From the NCBI GenBank assembly GCA_041398785.1, contig JAWKUA010000012.1, positions 124,001 through 188,000 on the forward strand: 64,000 nt of DNA, in the 5' to 3' direction. Position numbers and translations under genes: made by a program. Below are positions 39,270 through 49,493 of this stretch, one piece after another (the stretch's first letter is position 1; each line of letters opens with the position of its first letter). The DNA comes from Planctomycetaceae bacterium (GTDB lineage Bacteria; Planctomycetota; Planctomycetia; Planctomycetales; Planctomycetaceae). Below the pieces are notes generated by a model that saw only the letters and a list, made by a program, of their open reading frames with translations, searched no databases and had not been told where the DNA came from.

Positions 39270-40580
39270 ATGCCTGCCAGTACTCGTCGAAATTTCCTGC
39301 AAGCGTCTGGTGCGGCCATCGCCGCAGGTTCTCTGGCCACTGGAGCCGCGCGCGCGACGGTCACAAGGGCTCGGCCCGTCGTTGGGTTTATCGGCTGCGG
39401 CGGTCGGGCGCAGTCACTGTTCGGCGGATTTGCCGAAGACGCGACCGTCGCGTGGGCCTGTGATCCCGACGAGAAGCGAGCGAAGCTGTTCGCGGAGAAG
39501 TCGGGAGCGATCCGGTCGACCAGCGACCTGCGCGAGGTGCTTCGCGACGACGCCGTCGATGCCGTCGTGATCGCGACTCCCGATCACTGGCACGCTCCCG
39601 CCGCGATCATGGCGTGCGAGGCCGGCAAGCATGTCTACGTCGAAAAACCGTGCAGCCATAATCTCAGGGAAGGGCGGCTGCTGGTTGAAGCGGCGAAACG
39701 CAACAGCGTCGTCGTGCAGCACGGAACGCAGAGTCGCAACGATCCGCGAATCGCCGGCGCGGTGCAGATGCTGCGCGAAGGTCTGATTGGCGATGTGTTG
39801 ATGGCGAAGGCCTGGAACGTTCAGCGGCGCCGCAACATCGGCCATTCGCAGCCGTCGGATCCTCCAGCGGGTCTGGATTACGATACGTGGGTCGGGCCGG
39901 CCGAATTCGTGCCGTTTCAGGACAATCGGTTTCATTACGACTGGCACTGGTGGCACAACTTCGGCACGGGTGACATCGGCAACGACGGGACTCACGAGAT
40001 CGACATGGCTCGCTGGGGTCTGGGTGTTTCCGGTTTACCGTCAACCGTCACGGCGCTTGGCGGCAAATACTACTTCGACGACGATCAGCAGTTTCCCGAC
40101 ACTGCGACCTGTACGTTCGAATGGCCGGGCGACGGCGGCGTCGGCCGGCGGAAACAACTGATCTTCGAAATGCGAATCTGGTCGACGAATTATCCTCATA
40201 ACTGCGATTCAGGAATTGAATTCTACGGCACGAAGGGGATGTTATTCGTCAGCAAACGGGGCAAGCTGCAGGTGTGGGACGAATCGAACCGGCCGGTCAG
40301 CGATCCTTCGCCGCGCGAAAAGCCGCAGTTGCCGAAGAATCATCAGTTCGATTTCCTGCAGGCCATCATCGACGGTCGAACGCCGGCTGCCGACGCTGAG
40401 ACTGCGCATGATTCCACGGCGCTGGTTCATCTGGCGAACGTCGCCGTGCGCGTCGGGCGGTCGCTGAGCATAGACGTTGCGAACGAAACCGTTGTCGGCG
40501 ATGCGGAAGCGGACGCGCTGCTCGGCCGCACGTATCGCGACGGCGGGCACTGGTCGGTGCCGAGTACGGTCATCCGTTAA
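39270..40580 (+). CDS. Exported Gfo/Idh/MocA-family oxidoreductase
   Basis: About 436 residues from the ATG at 39270, which has CAGGAG 8 bases upstream. A Tat signal opens the protein (TRRNFLQASGAAIAAGSLATGA). The NAD(P)-binding segment is RPVVGFIGCGGRAQS, and the family core reads DAVDAVVIATPDHWHAPAAIM and CEAGKHVYVEKPCSHNLREG. Then VVQHGTQSRNDPRIAGAVQML and NDGTHEIDMARWGLGV. A related family member is at 7798-8895, but the two are not close duplicates. The reaction is NAD(P)-dependent oxidation of a sugar or cyclitol; the substrate is unknown. The last 11 bp overlap convergently with the oadA stop codon. Confidence 0.92.
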   Translation: MPASTRRNFLQASGAAIAAGSLATGAARATVTRARPVVGFIGCGGRAQSLFGGFAEDATVAWACDPDEKRAKLFAEKSGAIRSTSDLREVLRDDAVDAVVIATPDHWHAPAAIMACEAGKHVYVEKPCSHNLREGRLLVEAAKRNSVVVQHGTQSRNDPRIAGAVQMLREGLIGDVLMAKAWNVQRRRNIGHSQPSDPPAGLDYDTWVGPAEFVPFQDNRFHYDWHWWHNFGTGDIGNDGTHEIDMARWGLGVSGLPSTVTALGGKYYFDDDQQFPDTATCTFEWPGDGGVGRRKQLIFEMRIWSTNYPHNCDSGIEFYGTKGMLFVSKRGKLQVWDESNRPVSDPSPREKPQLPKNHQFDFLQAIIDGRTPAADAETAHDSTALVHLANVAVRVGRSLSIDVANETVVGDAEADALLGRTYRDGGHWSVPSTVIR

Positions 40581-42393
40581 TGGACGCCAGCACCTGGCCA
40601 GTCGTCACCTGTTCGCCGACTTTGACGTTGACGGAAGCGACTGTTCCCGCGACGGGTGAAGCGACTTCCATTTCCATCTTCATGGCTTCCAGAATCAGCA
40701 CAGCCTGGCCTTCCGACACGCGATCTCCGGGGCTGACCAGGACCTTAAACACGGACCCCGGCATCTGAGATTTCACGGACGTGACCTGAGCGGCCTTGCC
40801 GTTTTCTTCCTGGGCACCATCGCGCGACTCCACATTTCTGATGCCGACGCGGAATACTTTTCCGTTGATCGTGGCCATATTGCCTTCGAAGGCCATGAAG
40901 TAATCTTTGCCATCGACCGTTACGGTGTATTCGGCGGGCTGGCGTCTTCCAGAGGATGGCGTGACCTGCGGTGCGGCTGCGGCGGCGGCCCTGTCGACTT
41001 TTCGGACGCCGACCTCCGCTTCGCCCTTCAGGAACCGGATGCCTTTTTCGCGGCAGGTCGCGGCAATGAAGATGTTTTCGTCAGTGACGGGCAGTCCGGC
41101 GTCAGCCAGCACTTTTCCTGCGGCTTCCACGCCCTTGTTCGGATCCTCGTCATTCATTTCCAGCGGGGACCGCGTTGTCGGTTTCTTTCCAAGCTGCTTC
41201 GATGCCAGTTCGACGACTTCAGGATCGGGAGCAACGGGAGTCTTTCCGAAATATCCCAGCACCATCTGCCCATAGGGTTCGGCGATTTTTTTCCAGGGGC
41301 CGAACATCACATTGTTGAAGGCCTGCTGGAAATAGAACTGCGACACCGGAGTAACGGATGTTCCGTAGCCGCCTTTGCGCACCACGTCGCTCATCGCTTT
41401 GATGATTTCCGGATACTTTTCCATGATCCCGTTGTCGCGCAGCATCTGAGTATTGGCGGTGAGCGCTCCTCCGGGCATGGGGCTCCAGGGAATCAACGGT
41501 TCCACGGCAGTGGCTTCCGGCGGCAGGAAATAATCCTTCATGCACTCTTTGAAGACTTCTTCGGCCTCGCGGACTTTTTCAATATCGACGCCAAGGTCAT
41601 ATTCGGAACCTCGCAGAGCATGCCACATCACCAGGATATCGGGCTGGCATGTGCCACCGGAACACGGCGCCATGGACAGGTCAATCGCGTCGGCTCCCGC
41701 GTCCAGGGCCGCTTTATACGCCAGCACGCTGACACCTGCGGTTTCGTGAGTATGGAAGTGGATGAACGCATCGGACGGCAGCATTTTGCGGGCTCGCGCG
41801 ATCGTGTCATAGACCTTTGCGGGCACGGCGGTTCCGGAAGCGTCCTTGAAACACACGGCGTCGAAGGGAATGTCCGCGTCCAGAATCTGCTGCAGTGTGT
41901 CGGCATAAAAACCGGCGTCGTGAGCACCCGTGCAGCCCGGCGGCAGTTCCATCAGTGTCACGCAGACCTGGTGCTTCAGTCCGGCTTCAACAATGCACCT
42001 GCCGCTGTAGATGAGATTGTTGACATCGTTCAGAGCATCAAAATTCCGGATGGTTGTCATGCCGTGTTTTTTGAACAGCTCGGCATGCAGTTTGATGATA
42101 TCGCCGGACTGCGAATCCAGTCCCACAACATTGACTCCGCGTGCCAGAGTCTGCAGGTTTGCATCCGGACCGGCGGCACCGCGGAAGGCGTCCATCATGT
42201 CGAAGGCGTCTTCGTTGCAGTAGAAGTAGAGTGACTGAAAGCGGGCGCCGCCTCCGGCTTCGAACCAGGTGATGCCGGCGTCGCGAGTCGCCTCTACTGC
42301 CGGAAGAAAATCCTTTGTGAAAACACGGGCTCCGTAGACGGACTGGAATCCGTCACGGAACGCCGTACACATGAAGTTGACCTTCTTTGTCAC
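40570..42393 (-). CDS. oadA: Oxaloacetate decarboxylase alpha subunit / pyruvate carboxylase subunit B
   Basis: 607 residues. The carboxyltransferase domain runs from the start (VNFMCTAFRDGFQSVYGARV, then CFKDASGTAVPAKVYD and HFHTHETAGVSVLAYKAALDAGADAIDLSMAPCSGGT), containing the metal-binding His pair of the HMG-like TIM barrel. The C-terminus is a biotin carrier domain with the biotinylation motif EAMKMEM and the modified Lys at about 572. It decarboxylates oxaloacetate to pyruvate with biotin carrying CO2 to the membrane-bound OadB, or in soluble form acts as pyruvate carboxylase subunit B. The oadB and oadG genes directly upstream support the sodium-pump reading. Last gene of the operon. 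Confidence 0.92.
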   Translation of the reverse strand: MTKKVNFMCTAFRDGFQSVYGARVFTKDFLPAVEATRDAGITWFEAGGGARFQSLYFYCNEDAFDMMDAFRGAAGPDANLQTLARGVNVVGLDSQSGDIIKLHAELFKKHGMTTIRNFDALNDVNNLIYSGRCIVEAGLKHQVCVTLMELPPGCTGAHDAGFYADTLQQILDADIPFDAVCFKDASGTAVPAKVYDTIARARKMLPSDAFIHFHTHETAGVSVLAYKAALDAGADAIDLSMAPCSGGTCQPDILVMWHALRGSEYDLGVDIEKVREAEEVFKECMKDYFLPPEATAVEPLIPWSPMPGGALTANTQMLRDNGIMEKYPEIIKAMSDVVRKGGYGTSVTPVSQFYFQQAFNNVMFGPWKKIAEPYGQMVLGYFGKTPVAPDPEVVELASKQLGKKPTTRSPLEMNDEDPNKGVEAAGKVLADAGLPVTDENIFIAATCREKGIRFLKGEAEVGVRKVDRAAAAAAPQVTPSSGRRQPAEYTVTVDGKDYFMAFEGNMATINGKVFRVGIRNVESRDGAQEENGKAAQVTSVKSQMPGSVFKVLVSPGDRVSEGQAVLILEAMKMEMEVASPVAGTVASVNVKVGEQVTTGQVLASING

Positions 42394-42415
42394 AGTCAGT
42401 TCTTTCGTGAATGGG

Positions 42416-43540
<1,125 letters not shown>

Positions 43541-43599
43541 CGTGTGGCTTCTTGTGTTCCTTACGGAAAATCCGGCAGCCGAATCGGCGACCTGCAATA

Positions 43600-43896
43600 T
43601 CAGTGAGTCGGCTTGTTTCCCGCAGCTTGTTTCTGAAGCTCCATATGCAGAACGAAACCGATCGCTGCCAGCAGGGCGTCATCGGGAAGCAGACTTTCGG
43701 ATCGGTCCGGCAACGCGTGGCGTTCGGGGGCTTCGGGAAGGAACTTGCCGACGGCCAGCAGGATTTTTGGAAGCGCGGAGATGAACAATGTGATCAGCAG
43801 CAGCGCGGCGAACACAATCAACATGCCGCTGATCGCGATCGACGGGCCTTCACCGGAAATCATCCGGGAGAAATCGACGGCTGCAGTGATCGTCAT
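43600..43896 (-). CDS. oadG: OadG-like gamma subunit of the decarboxylase
   Basis: 98 residues from the ATG at 43896. One transmembrane segment (SIAISGMLIVFAALLLITLFISALP, about residues 20-43) is followed by a charged tail of about 55 residues, the layout of the OadG gamma subunit that anchors and assembles the decarboxylase. Sequence similarity in this family is low, so position decides: it is first in the order oadG-oadB-oadA. A longer reading to 44073 would enter the repeat-rich gap and is not used. Confidence 0.75.
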   Translation of the reverse strand: MTITAAVDFSRMISGEGPSIAISGMLIVFAALLLITLFISALPKILLAVGKFLPEAPERHALPDRSESLLPDDALLAAIGFVLHMELQKQAAGNKPTH

Positions 43897-44352
43897 GGGA
43901 TTCGTAACTCCGTGAAAAGCAGATTCGGCGGGCTCGGCTTCCGCCACAGAAACCGGACAGTCGGCGGTCCGATCTAGTGCTGCGTCAGGCATAAATTGAT
44001 GGGTCAGGTGCCACTGGCCGTGCCAGTGCTCTGCAACCCTGATCACACTGGCACAGCCAGTGGCACACATCAAAATACGTTGGACGAGGCACTAGACCAC
44101 CGACAGCATGGGCGGGGACAACTCCGAAGCCGGTCCGGGGTTCCGGAAGTCGCCTGGTGATTCGGTCGAAACAGCAGGCTTCGAGAATGCGGGAAGCTAG
44201 CGGTTTTGCGCCGCAGCGTCATCTCACACCGTCGGCCGATTCGCGGCAATTCTTCGAACCGCCGTCCACGGTCGATTGCCGCTCGCCGTTCGGTATGATG
44301 CGCGTCCGAGAAACGCCTGTCCGCGCCACCGCCTGCCGATCGGATTGACCTG
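43897..44352. repeat. Gap with a palindromic intergenic element
   Basis: The element lies at 43974-44095: outer 7-base arms CTAGTGC and GCACTAG and inner 21-base arms at 44008-44028 and 44046-44066 that are reverse complements at 20 of 21 positions. The rest, 44096-44352, leads into the LamG gene and shows no clear gene. Confidence 0.75.
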
Positions 44353-45207
44353 ATGATTCGCTCTGTCTGTCTGTTGGTATCGATTTCCGCTGCCATCACG
44401 GCCGCGGCCGAAGACCCTTCGTCGCTGAGGAAATCGCTGATTTTTCGTGCATCGTTCGACGGATCGGCGGACGCCGGGATCGCGAAAGGCGACGGTCGCC
44501 TGTACACGGCGGAATCGATCGCGATGAAAGACGTGAGGCCGGGAATCCACGTGTCGGAAGTCTCAATCGCAGCCGACGCGGGGCGATTTGGCGACGCGCT
44601 TCGGTTTTCCGCGAAGACTCCGCAGGTGCTGTTCTACAAGGTCGCCGACAACGGATTTCGGCCTCGCGGCGACTGGTCCGGCACGTTTTCGTTCTGGATG
44701 AAGCTCAGCCCCGACGATGACCTTCCCGAAGGTTATTGCGATCCCGTGCAGATCACGTCAAAGACCTGGAACGATGCGGCATTCTTTGTCGACTTCGACC
44801 GCGACCTGCCGCGGGACTTTCGTCTGGGAGTCTTCTCGGATTACAAGTTCTGGAACCCGAAAGACATCTCCTGGGACGACTGGCCTGTTGAACGCCGACC
44901 GATGATTGTCGTCAGGAAGCCGCCATTTTCGCGGGATAAATGGACTCACGTGGCCTTCACGTTTCACGACGTGAATTCCTCAACCGGCGCGGATTCGACC
45001 GCCAGTCTGTACCTGAACGGACAACTTCAGGGCACTCTGAAGCAGCCGCTGCGGTTTACATGGGAACCTTCAGGCGACGGGCAGAAGGAAGCCGTGATGA
45101 TGCTGGGAATCAACTACGTCGGCGACATCGACGAAGTGGCGTTGTTCAACCACGCACTCAGCAGCGACGATGTGAAAACGCTGTACGAATTGCCGGACGG
45201 CCTGTGA
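44353..45207 (+). CDS. Exported LamG/concanavalin-like lectin-domain protein
   Basis: 284 residues with a signal peptide (MIRSVCLLVSISAAITAAAED). The mature part is one LamG-like jelly roll: LIFRASFDGSADAGIAKGDG, then DWSGTFSFWMKLSPDDDLPEGY, WTHVAFTFHDVNSSTGAD, ASLYLNGQLQGTL, and INYVGDIDEVALFNHALS at the end. No catalytic partner domain is present. It probably binds carbohydrate or calcium on the outside of the cell; the ligand is unknown. Convergent with the Dabb gene (gap of 41 bp). Confidence 0.88.
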   Translation: MIRSVCLLVSISAAITAAAEDPSSLRKSLIFRASFDGSADAGIAKGDGRLYTAESIAMKDVRPGIHVSEVSIAADAGRFGDALRFSAKTPQVLFYKVADNGFRPRGDWSGTFSFWMKLSPDDDLPEGYCDPVQITSKTWNDAAFFVDFDRDLPRDFRLGVFSDYKFWNPKDISWDDWPVERRPMIVVRKPPFSRDKWTHVAFTFHDVNSSTGADSTASLYLNGQLQGTLKQPLRFTWEPSGDGQKEAVMMLGINYVGDIDEVALFNHALSSDDVKTLYELPDGL

Positions 45208-45248
45208 GAAACCGGCACTCGTGACACGTCCCCGGAGGTTCGTTCCTT

Positions 45249-46127
45249 CTACTTCTGAGCGAAGAAGTCCAGCACGCGCACCTTGTCCATCACAGGCTTC
45301 AGCACTTCGACGAATGCTTCGTGGTCGGCATGCGGCAGGTAGGCGGCTCGGTCGCCTTCTGAACCGAATGTTACCAGAAACGCGTGAGTGAATCCGTCAT
45401 CGTGTTTTTCGGGGCTGTTGTTTGTTCCCCATTCGAAGGCCCGGATCGTGTCGATCTTCGAGGGTAGTTCGGCAAAGCCGGCTTCGACCTTTGCGATGTC
45501 TTCTGCAGCCGCATCGTCGTTGAACTTCAGAAACACAGCGTGGCGCAATGCGTTGTCTACCGGCGGTTCCGCCGGAGTTCCCCAGTAGTCGATGACGAAT
45601 ACGTCTTTCATGTGAGGTCGCAACACGTCGCCGAATGCTTTGTGAGCTTCGTGCGGCAGGTATTCCGCTCGACCAGCGCCGTCTTTGAACGTCAGCAGGA
45701 AGCAGTGCGTGAAACCGTCGTCCAGCCCTTCCGGACTGTTGTTGGTGCCCCATTCAAAGTCGATGATCGAATCAATCTTCGACGGCAGTTCGCGAAACGC
45801 GTTGACGACACTTTGGACATCTTCTTCGCTCGATTCGTCCTTGAAACTGAAGAACACCGCATGGCGCAGCACCTGCCCGGGCTGTGGCGGAGTGATATTG
45901 GCGACACCTGCGTCGGGTGTCGCGGCCGCCGCCGTCTTGTCAGCAGTTCCTGGCATTGTTGTAGTCTCACTGTTGGACGCTGCGGATTCGGGCGACGTCG
46001 ATTCAGGGGCACACGAGATCCCGGTTGCACAAAGTGCGATCGCGACGAACAGGCACAGCCGCCTGCTTCGTGCTTGACGCGGATCGTTGCACGGCGACTT
46101 CGAATGATGGATTTGATTTCGTGCCAT
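45249..46127 (-). CDS. Lipoprotein with two tandem Dabb (stress-responsive A/B barrel) domains
   Basis: 292 residues. A lipoprotein signal ends in the lipobox-like TGISC near residue 39, so Cys39 is the likely lipid anchor. After a Thr/Ala/Ser-rich linker, two homologous Dabb domains follow: about residues 85-185 (LRHAVFFSFKDESSEEDVQS, ELPSKIDSIIDFEWGTNNSPE, DGFTHCFLLTFKD) and about 192-290 (LRHAVFLKFNDDAAAEDIAK, ELPSKIDTIRAFEWGTNNSPE, DGFTHAFLVTF). The two share most residues in several runs, which points to an internal duplication. Dabb domains form dimeric alpha/beta barrels; here two domains in one chain could form such a dimer. The function in the envelope is unknown. Confidence 0.9.
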   Translation of the reverse strand: MARNQIHHSKSPCNDPRQARSRRLCLFVAIALCATGISCAPESTSPESAASNSETTTMPGTADKTAAAATPDAGVANITPPQPGQVLRHAVFFSFKDESSEEDVQSVVNAFRELPSKIDSIIDFEWGTNNSPEGLDDGFTHCFLLTFKDGAGRAEYLPHEAHKAFGDVLRPHMKDVFVIDYWGTPAEPPVDNALRHAVFLKFNDDAAAEDIAKVEAGFAELPSKIDTIRAFEWGTNNSPEKHDDGFTHAFLVTFGSEGDRAAYLPHADHEAFVEVLKPVMDKVRVLDFFAQK

Positions 46128-46333
46128 GATTCAGCATCTCCTGATGACGAAAACGACCCGGCCGGGACGGACGAATTCCGACCGGCAGTTGACAGCGGCA
46201 GTGTATCCGCAGCCTGAGTAACGTGACAGAGTATGGCCGAGCGATCGCTGTGAACCGCTGACCCGCGAATCTGCTGCGAATCTGTGGCATGCAGTTCGGG
46301 AAGGGTTCGGCCGTTTGCCGATACGGCCCGGGT

Positions 46334-48382
46334 TCAGTCGATCTGCAGAATACAGTCGGGGTGTTGCTGTCGCAGATGTGCAACGGTTGCATCGTCGATG
46401 CGGTCACCGCTCAATTGAAGACGCTTCAGGGAGTGATTGTCGAACAGCCGCAAACCGTTTCCCGTGACCCGTGTTTCGTCAACACAAAGCGTCTGCAGGT
46501 GCGTGAGACTGACAAGGTGGGCCAGGCCGGCATCCGTCACGGCGGTTCCACCGATGTCGAGCGTTGACAGGAATCGCACGTCGCTCAGACTGCGAAGTCC
46601 GTCGTCGGTGACAGGCGTGTGACTGATATCGAGCCATTCCAGAGTCCGGTTTCCGGCGAAACCCGCGAGTCCGGCGTCGGTGATGTCGTCCCCGCTGATG
46701 ACAAGTTGTTGCAACTTTGGAAGCTTCGCCAGCTCCAGAATGCCGTCGTCTGTGATGCTGTTGACGGTTCTGTCCTGGTGCAGATAGACGTGAGTCAGCG
46801 ATTTCCACGTGGCCAGTTCGGCCGCCGTCCTGTTGCTGATAGCCGTGCGGAAGAAGTCGACTCCGATCAGCTTGTCGAGCCCTCGGAACTCGCGGATCAG
46901 TTCGTCGTTCACGCGTTCGTTCTTCGGCATCATGATCCAGGTGAGCCCGATCCTGCCGGCCGGGATTTCATCGAGCCGCCCGATTTCCTTCGATTCAATC
47001 CCGTCGGTGACGTCGACCGTGCCGCCCAGCGACAGCACGCGAGCCGCGATTCGATGTTCCGCATCGGATGACTGGAATGCGTTCGTCGGATCAACCACGG
47101 CTGGCGAAATGTCTGCCGTTGAAGTACCGGCGTCCTGCCGCGCATCGGCGGCGGTATCCGGGCGGAACAGTTTCATCGGCCCGAAGGCGTAGCCCGTGAC
47201 GGCAGCCAGCGCCACACCGGCGATCAGCACCGGTCGTGTCTTCCAGCGAGTTCCGGTGCCGGCCGGATTGCGTGCCGGATGCCCGGTTGAAAGGGAACTG
47301 CTGAGTTCAGCGGTTTCTGATTCGAACATGCCGGCGGAAGCGATGACCGTTGTGGGAGTGCGGTCCTTCTGTTTCGGACTCCGGTCGTGATGACCGAGTT
47401 CCGCCGCCATTTCGCCGGCCGTTGCAAACCGCCGCGACGGGTTCTTTTCGATCGCACGCAGGCAGACCGCCTCCAGCCATTCCGGAATGTCCGGATCCAC
47501 CGCGCGCGGTGCCGGCGGCGTTGTTTCCGTCACGGCCTTCATCACGTCAACGGCCGACGATCCATTGAACGGCTTCTGTCCGGTCAGCATCTGGTACAGC
47601 ACGACTCCCAGCGAAAAGATATCGCTGCGATGGTCCAGATGCGCTTCGTCACAGCGGACCTGTTCGGGACTCATGTACGCCGGAGTTCCCGCCAGCCTCC
47701 GGCCTTCCGGAGTCTCCGATCCCAGAATCGCCAGCCCGAAATCCGTGACGTACGGCGTGCGGTCGCTGAGTTCCAGCAGGATGTTTGACGGCTTGATGTC
47801 ACGATGGACCAGCTTTCGGGAATGAGCGTACTCCAGCGCCGAAGCCACCGTTGACGCGATCCTCGCCGCTTCGTCGAACGGCAGCCGCTGATGTTCCATC
47901 GCCGCACCCAGATCCGTTCCCGCAATGTAGCGCGATACCAGATAGACGCAGCGATTCTGCGCACGCCCCACGTCGTAGATGGGGACGATTCCCGGATGCT
48001 CCATGCCGGCCACCAGGCGGGCTTCCGCCAGAAACGCCTCCGACTGTCCGCGATCGCGAAGCCTGGCGGCGTTCGGAACCTTAATCGCCACCGTTCGCTT
48101 CAGTTCCGTGTCGAAGCCCAGCCACACCTGCCCGAAGGCTCCTTCCCCGATCGTTCGAACAAGCTGATAGCGCCCGACATGTTCGCCCGGCTGAAAGAGG
48201 GCCGTCCGATCGGGTTCAACAACGGAATCCATCCGGTCATAGGAATCGAAGAACGACTGCAGCCCGGACTTTAACTGCGGATGCTCGTTCAACAGCCGCC
48301 GACGATCGGCGGGAGTTCCGGTTTCGGCGGCCCGCAGGTATTCGGCAATCACACCATCAATCTGTCGGCTGAGGTCTTTCAT
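46334..48382 (-). CDS. Ser/Thr protein kinase with leucine-rich extracytoplasmic domain
   Basis: 682 residues. The first ~70 are a helical N-terminus typical of planctomycete kinases (LNEHPQLKSGLQSFFDSYDR). The kinase domain is about 72-330: glycine loop RTIGEGAFGQVWLGF, Lys101, catalytic loop HRDIKPSN with Asp195, and DFG at 214-216. A transmembrane helix follows about 385-405 (VLIAGVALAAVTGYAFG), and the C-terminus has leucine-rich repeats: FLSTLDIGGTAVTDAGLAHL, LTHLQTLCVDETRVTGNGL and LKRLQLSGDRIDDATVAHL. The ECF sigma factor gene is upstream with a 36 bp gap on the same strand. Kinase inside and repeats outside fit a receptor signalling to the sigma factor. Confidence 0.92.
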   Translation of the reverse strand: MKDLSRQIDGVIAEYLRAAETGTPADRRRLLNEHPQLKSGLQSFFDSYDRMDSVVEPDRTALFQPGEHVGRYQLVRTIGEGAFGQVWLGFDTELKRTVAIKVPNAARLRDRGQSEAFLAEARLVAGMEHPGIVPIYDVGRAQNRCVYLVSRYIAGTDLGAAMEHQRLPFDEAARIASTVASALEYAHSRKLVHRDIKPSNILLELSDRTPYVTDFGLAILGSETPEGRRLAGTPAYMSPEQVRCDEAHLDHRSDIFSLGVVLYQMLTGQKPFNGSSAVDVMKAVTETTPPAPRAVDPDIPEWLEAVCLRAIEKNPSRRFATAGEMAAELGHHDRSPKQKDRTPTTVIASAGMFESETAELSSSLSTGHPARNPAGTGTRWKTRPVLIAGVALAAVTGYAFGPMKLFRPDTAADARQDAGTSTADISPAVVDPTNAFQSSDAEHRIAARVLSLGGTVDVTDGIESKEIGRLDEIPAGRIGLTWIMMPKNERVNDELIREFRGLDKLIGVDFFRTAISNRTAAELATWKSLTHVYLHQDRTVNSITDDGILELAKLPKLQQLVISGDDITDAGLAGFAGNRTLEWLDISHTPVTDDGLRSLSDVRFLSTLDIGGTAVTDAGLAHLVSLTHLQTLCVDETRVTGNGLRLFDNHSLKRLQLSGDRIDDATVAHLRQQHPDCILQID

Positions 48383-48418
48383 TTCGGTGACCCGGAGTAC
48401 GAAAGGCAGTGCGTTCGG

Positions 48419-48982
48419 CTACGCGGAGCGTTCAGTTCCCATCGAACTCCGCAGTGTCCTGAGTCCGCGTTTCAACAAACCCGCGACCGCCGTGGGAGAA
48501 CGGTCCAGTTCTTCAGCCACCTGAGAAATTGTCAGGCCGGCAAAGTGATGCAACTCAACAGCCATCCGTTGCGCCTCCGGAAGCTGCTCGACGGCATCGC
48601 ACAGTTTCAACAGCGTTTCCTGCCGGGCTATGGCGTCCGGTGGTGCGTCGACGGTGATGGCCAGGGAGTTCTCCAGCTTCATCCACGACTCCAGCAGATC
48701 GTCTTCCAGCGACTGTTCCCGCCGAATATCGCGCCGATCGCGGCGAAGATCCCGCAACGTCCTCGCGATAACGTTGGACAGAATCTTCTTCAGCCACGCG
48801 ATGCGTTCGGATTCGATTGTTCCGCGAAAGTCCGATTCCGCCCGATGAGCCAGCAGCAGTGTCTGCTGAACGATGTCCGAAGGATCGACCTTTCCCTGCA
48901 CTTCACGCGAAAGGCCGGCCCGAGCGATCGCGCGAAGGTACGATCGATATCGCTCCGGGTTGTGGCCATTGTCGGAGTTCAT
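48419..48982 (-). CDS. ECF-type sigma-70 factor partnered with the Ser/Thr kinase
   Basis: 187 residues from the ATG at 48982. Region 2: YRSYLRAIARAGLSREVQGK then VDPSDIVQQTLLLAH and RIAWLKKILSNVIARTLRDLRR. Region 4: AVEQLPEAQRMAVELHHFAG, LTISQVAEELDRSPTAVAGLLKRGLRTLRSSM, the -35-binding helix-turn-helix. Family is the planctomycete-specific ECF subgroup that pairs with Ser/Thr kinases. It lies 36 bp upstream of such a kinase and probably forms a two-gene operon with it. The longer 5' frame (to 49120) has no family features. Confidence 0.92.
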   Translation of the reverse strand: MNSDNGHNPERYRSYLRAIARAGLSREVQGKVDPSDIVQQTLLLAHRAESDFRGTIESERIAWLKKILSNVIARTLRDLRRDRRDIRREQSLEDDLLESWMKLENSLAITVDAPPDAIARQETLLKLCDAVEQLPEAQRMAVELHHFAGLTISQVAEELDRSPTAVAGLLKRGLRTLRSSMGTERSA

Positions 48983-49493
48983 CTGCGCACTTGCTCGCGA
49001 AACTCTGCTGCAATCTGGCGAACGATCGATCGCCTGCGGCCTTGTTTTGCTTTCCGGCACCGCAGCGTCGTCTGACTCTGGAAGCGTCCGCAGCACGGTC
49101 CCAACCGCAACTCGTGGCACGAGACCATGATTCCGTCTTGCGACGCAGCGGTCAACTCCAGCCCCCCTGCGTGACGATTCGGTGCAGCAATACGACGTCT
49201 CCGGGGAGTCTTGTGCCAGAAGGAATCACCGGCGAGCGCGATTCCCGTACTGGCAGCCGGCAGCTTGTTGAAGGACATCGACGTCACGTATCAGGAAGTT
49301 GTCCGCAGCCGTTTCGTTTTCATGACGCTCGTCCGCACCTTTTTCGGAAATCCCCGGATTTCCCAAGGTTTCAGCGCCCGATGTTTCCGGGGACGGGATC
49401 GGAATGATTGTGCACTGCTCTTGCGCGCTGCACATGCCTGTGACCGATCAAATCCACCAGCAGGGGGCTGAGCCATTGAATGGCGATGGTTGT
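48983..49493. other. Gap before the PEP-CTERM protein; no gene seen
   Basis: About 510 bp between the divergent sigma-factor and PEP-CTERM genes. Frames crossing it are short and without family features. It should hold the promoters for both directions; no clear operator found. Confidence 0.3.
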
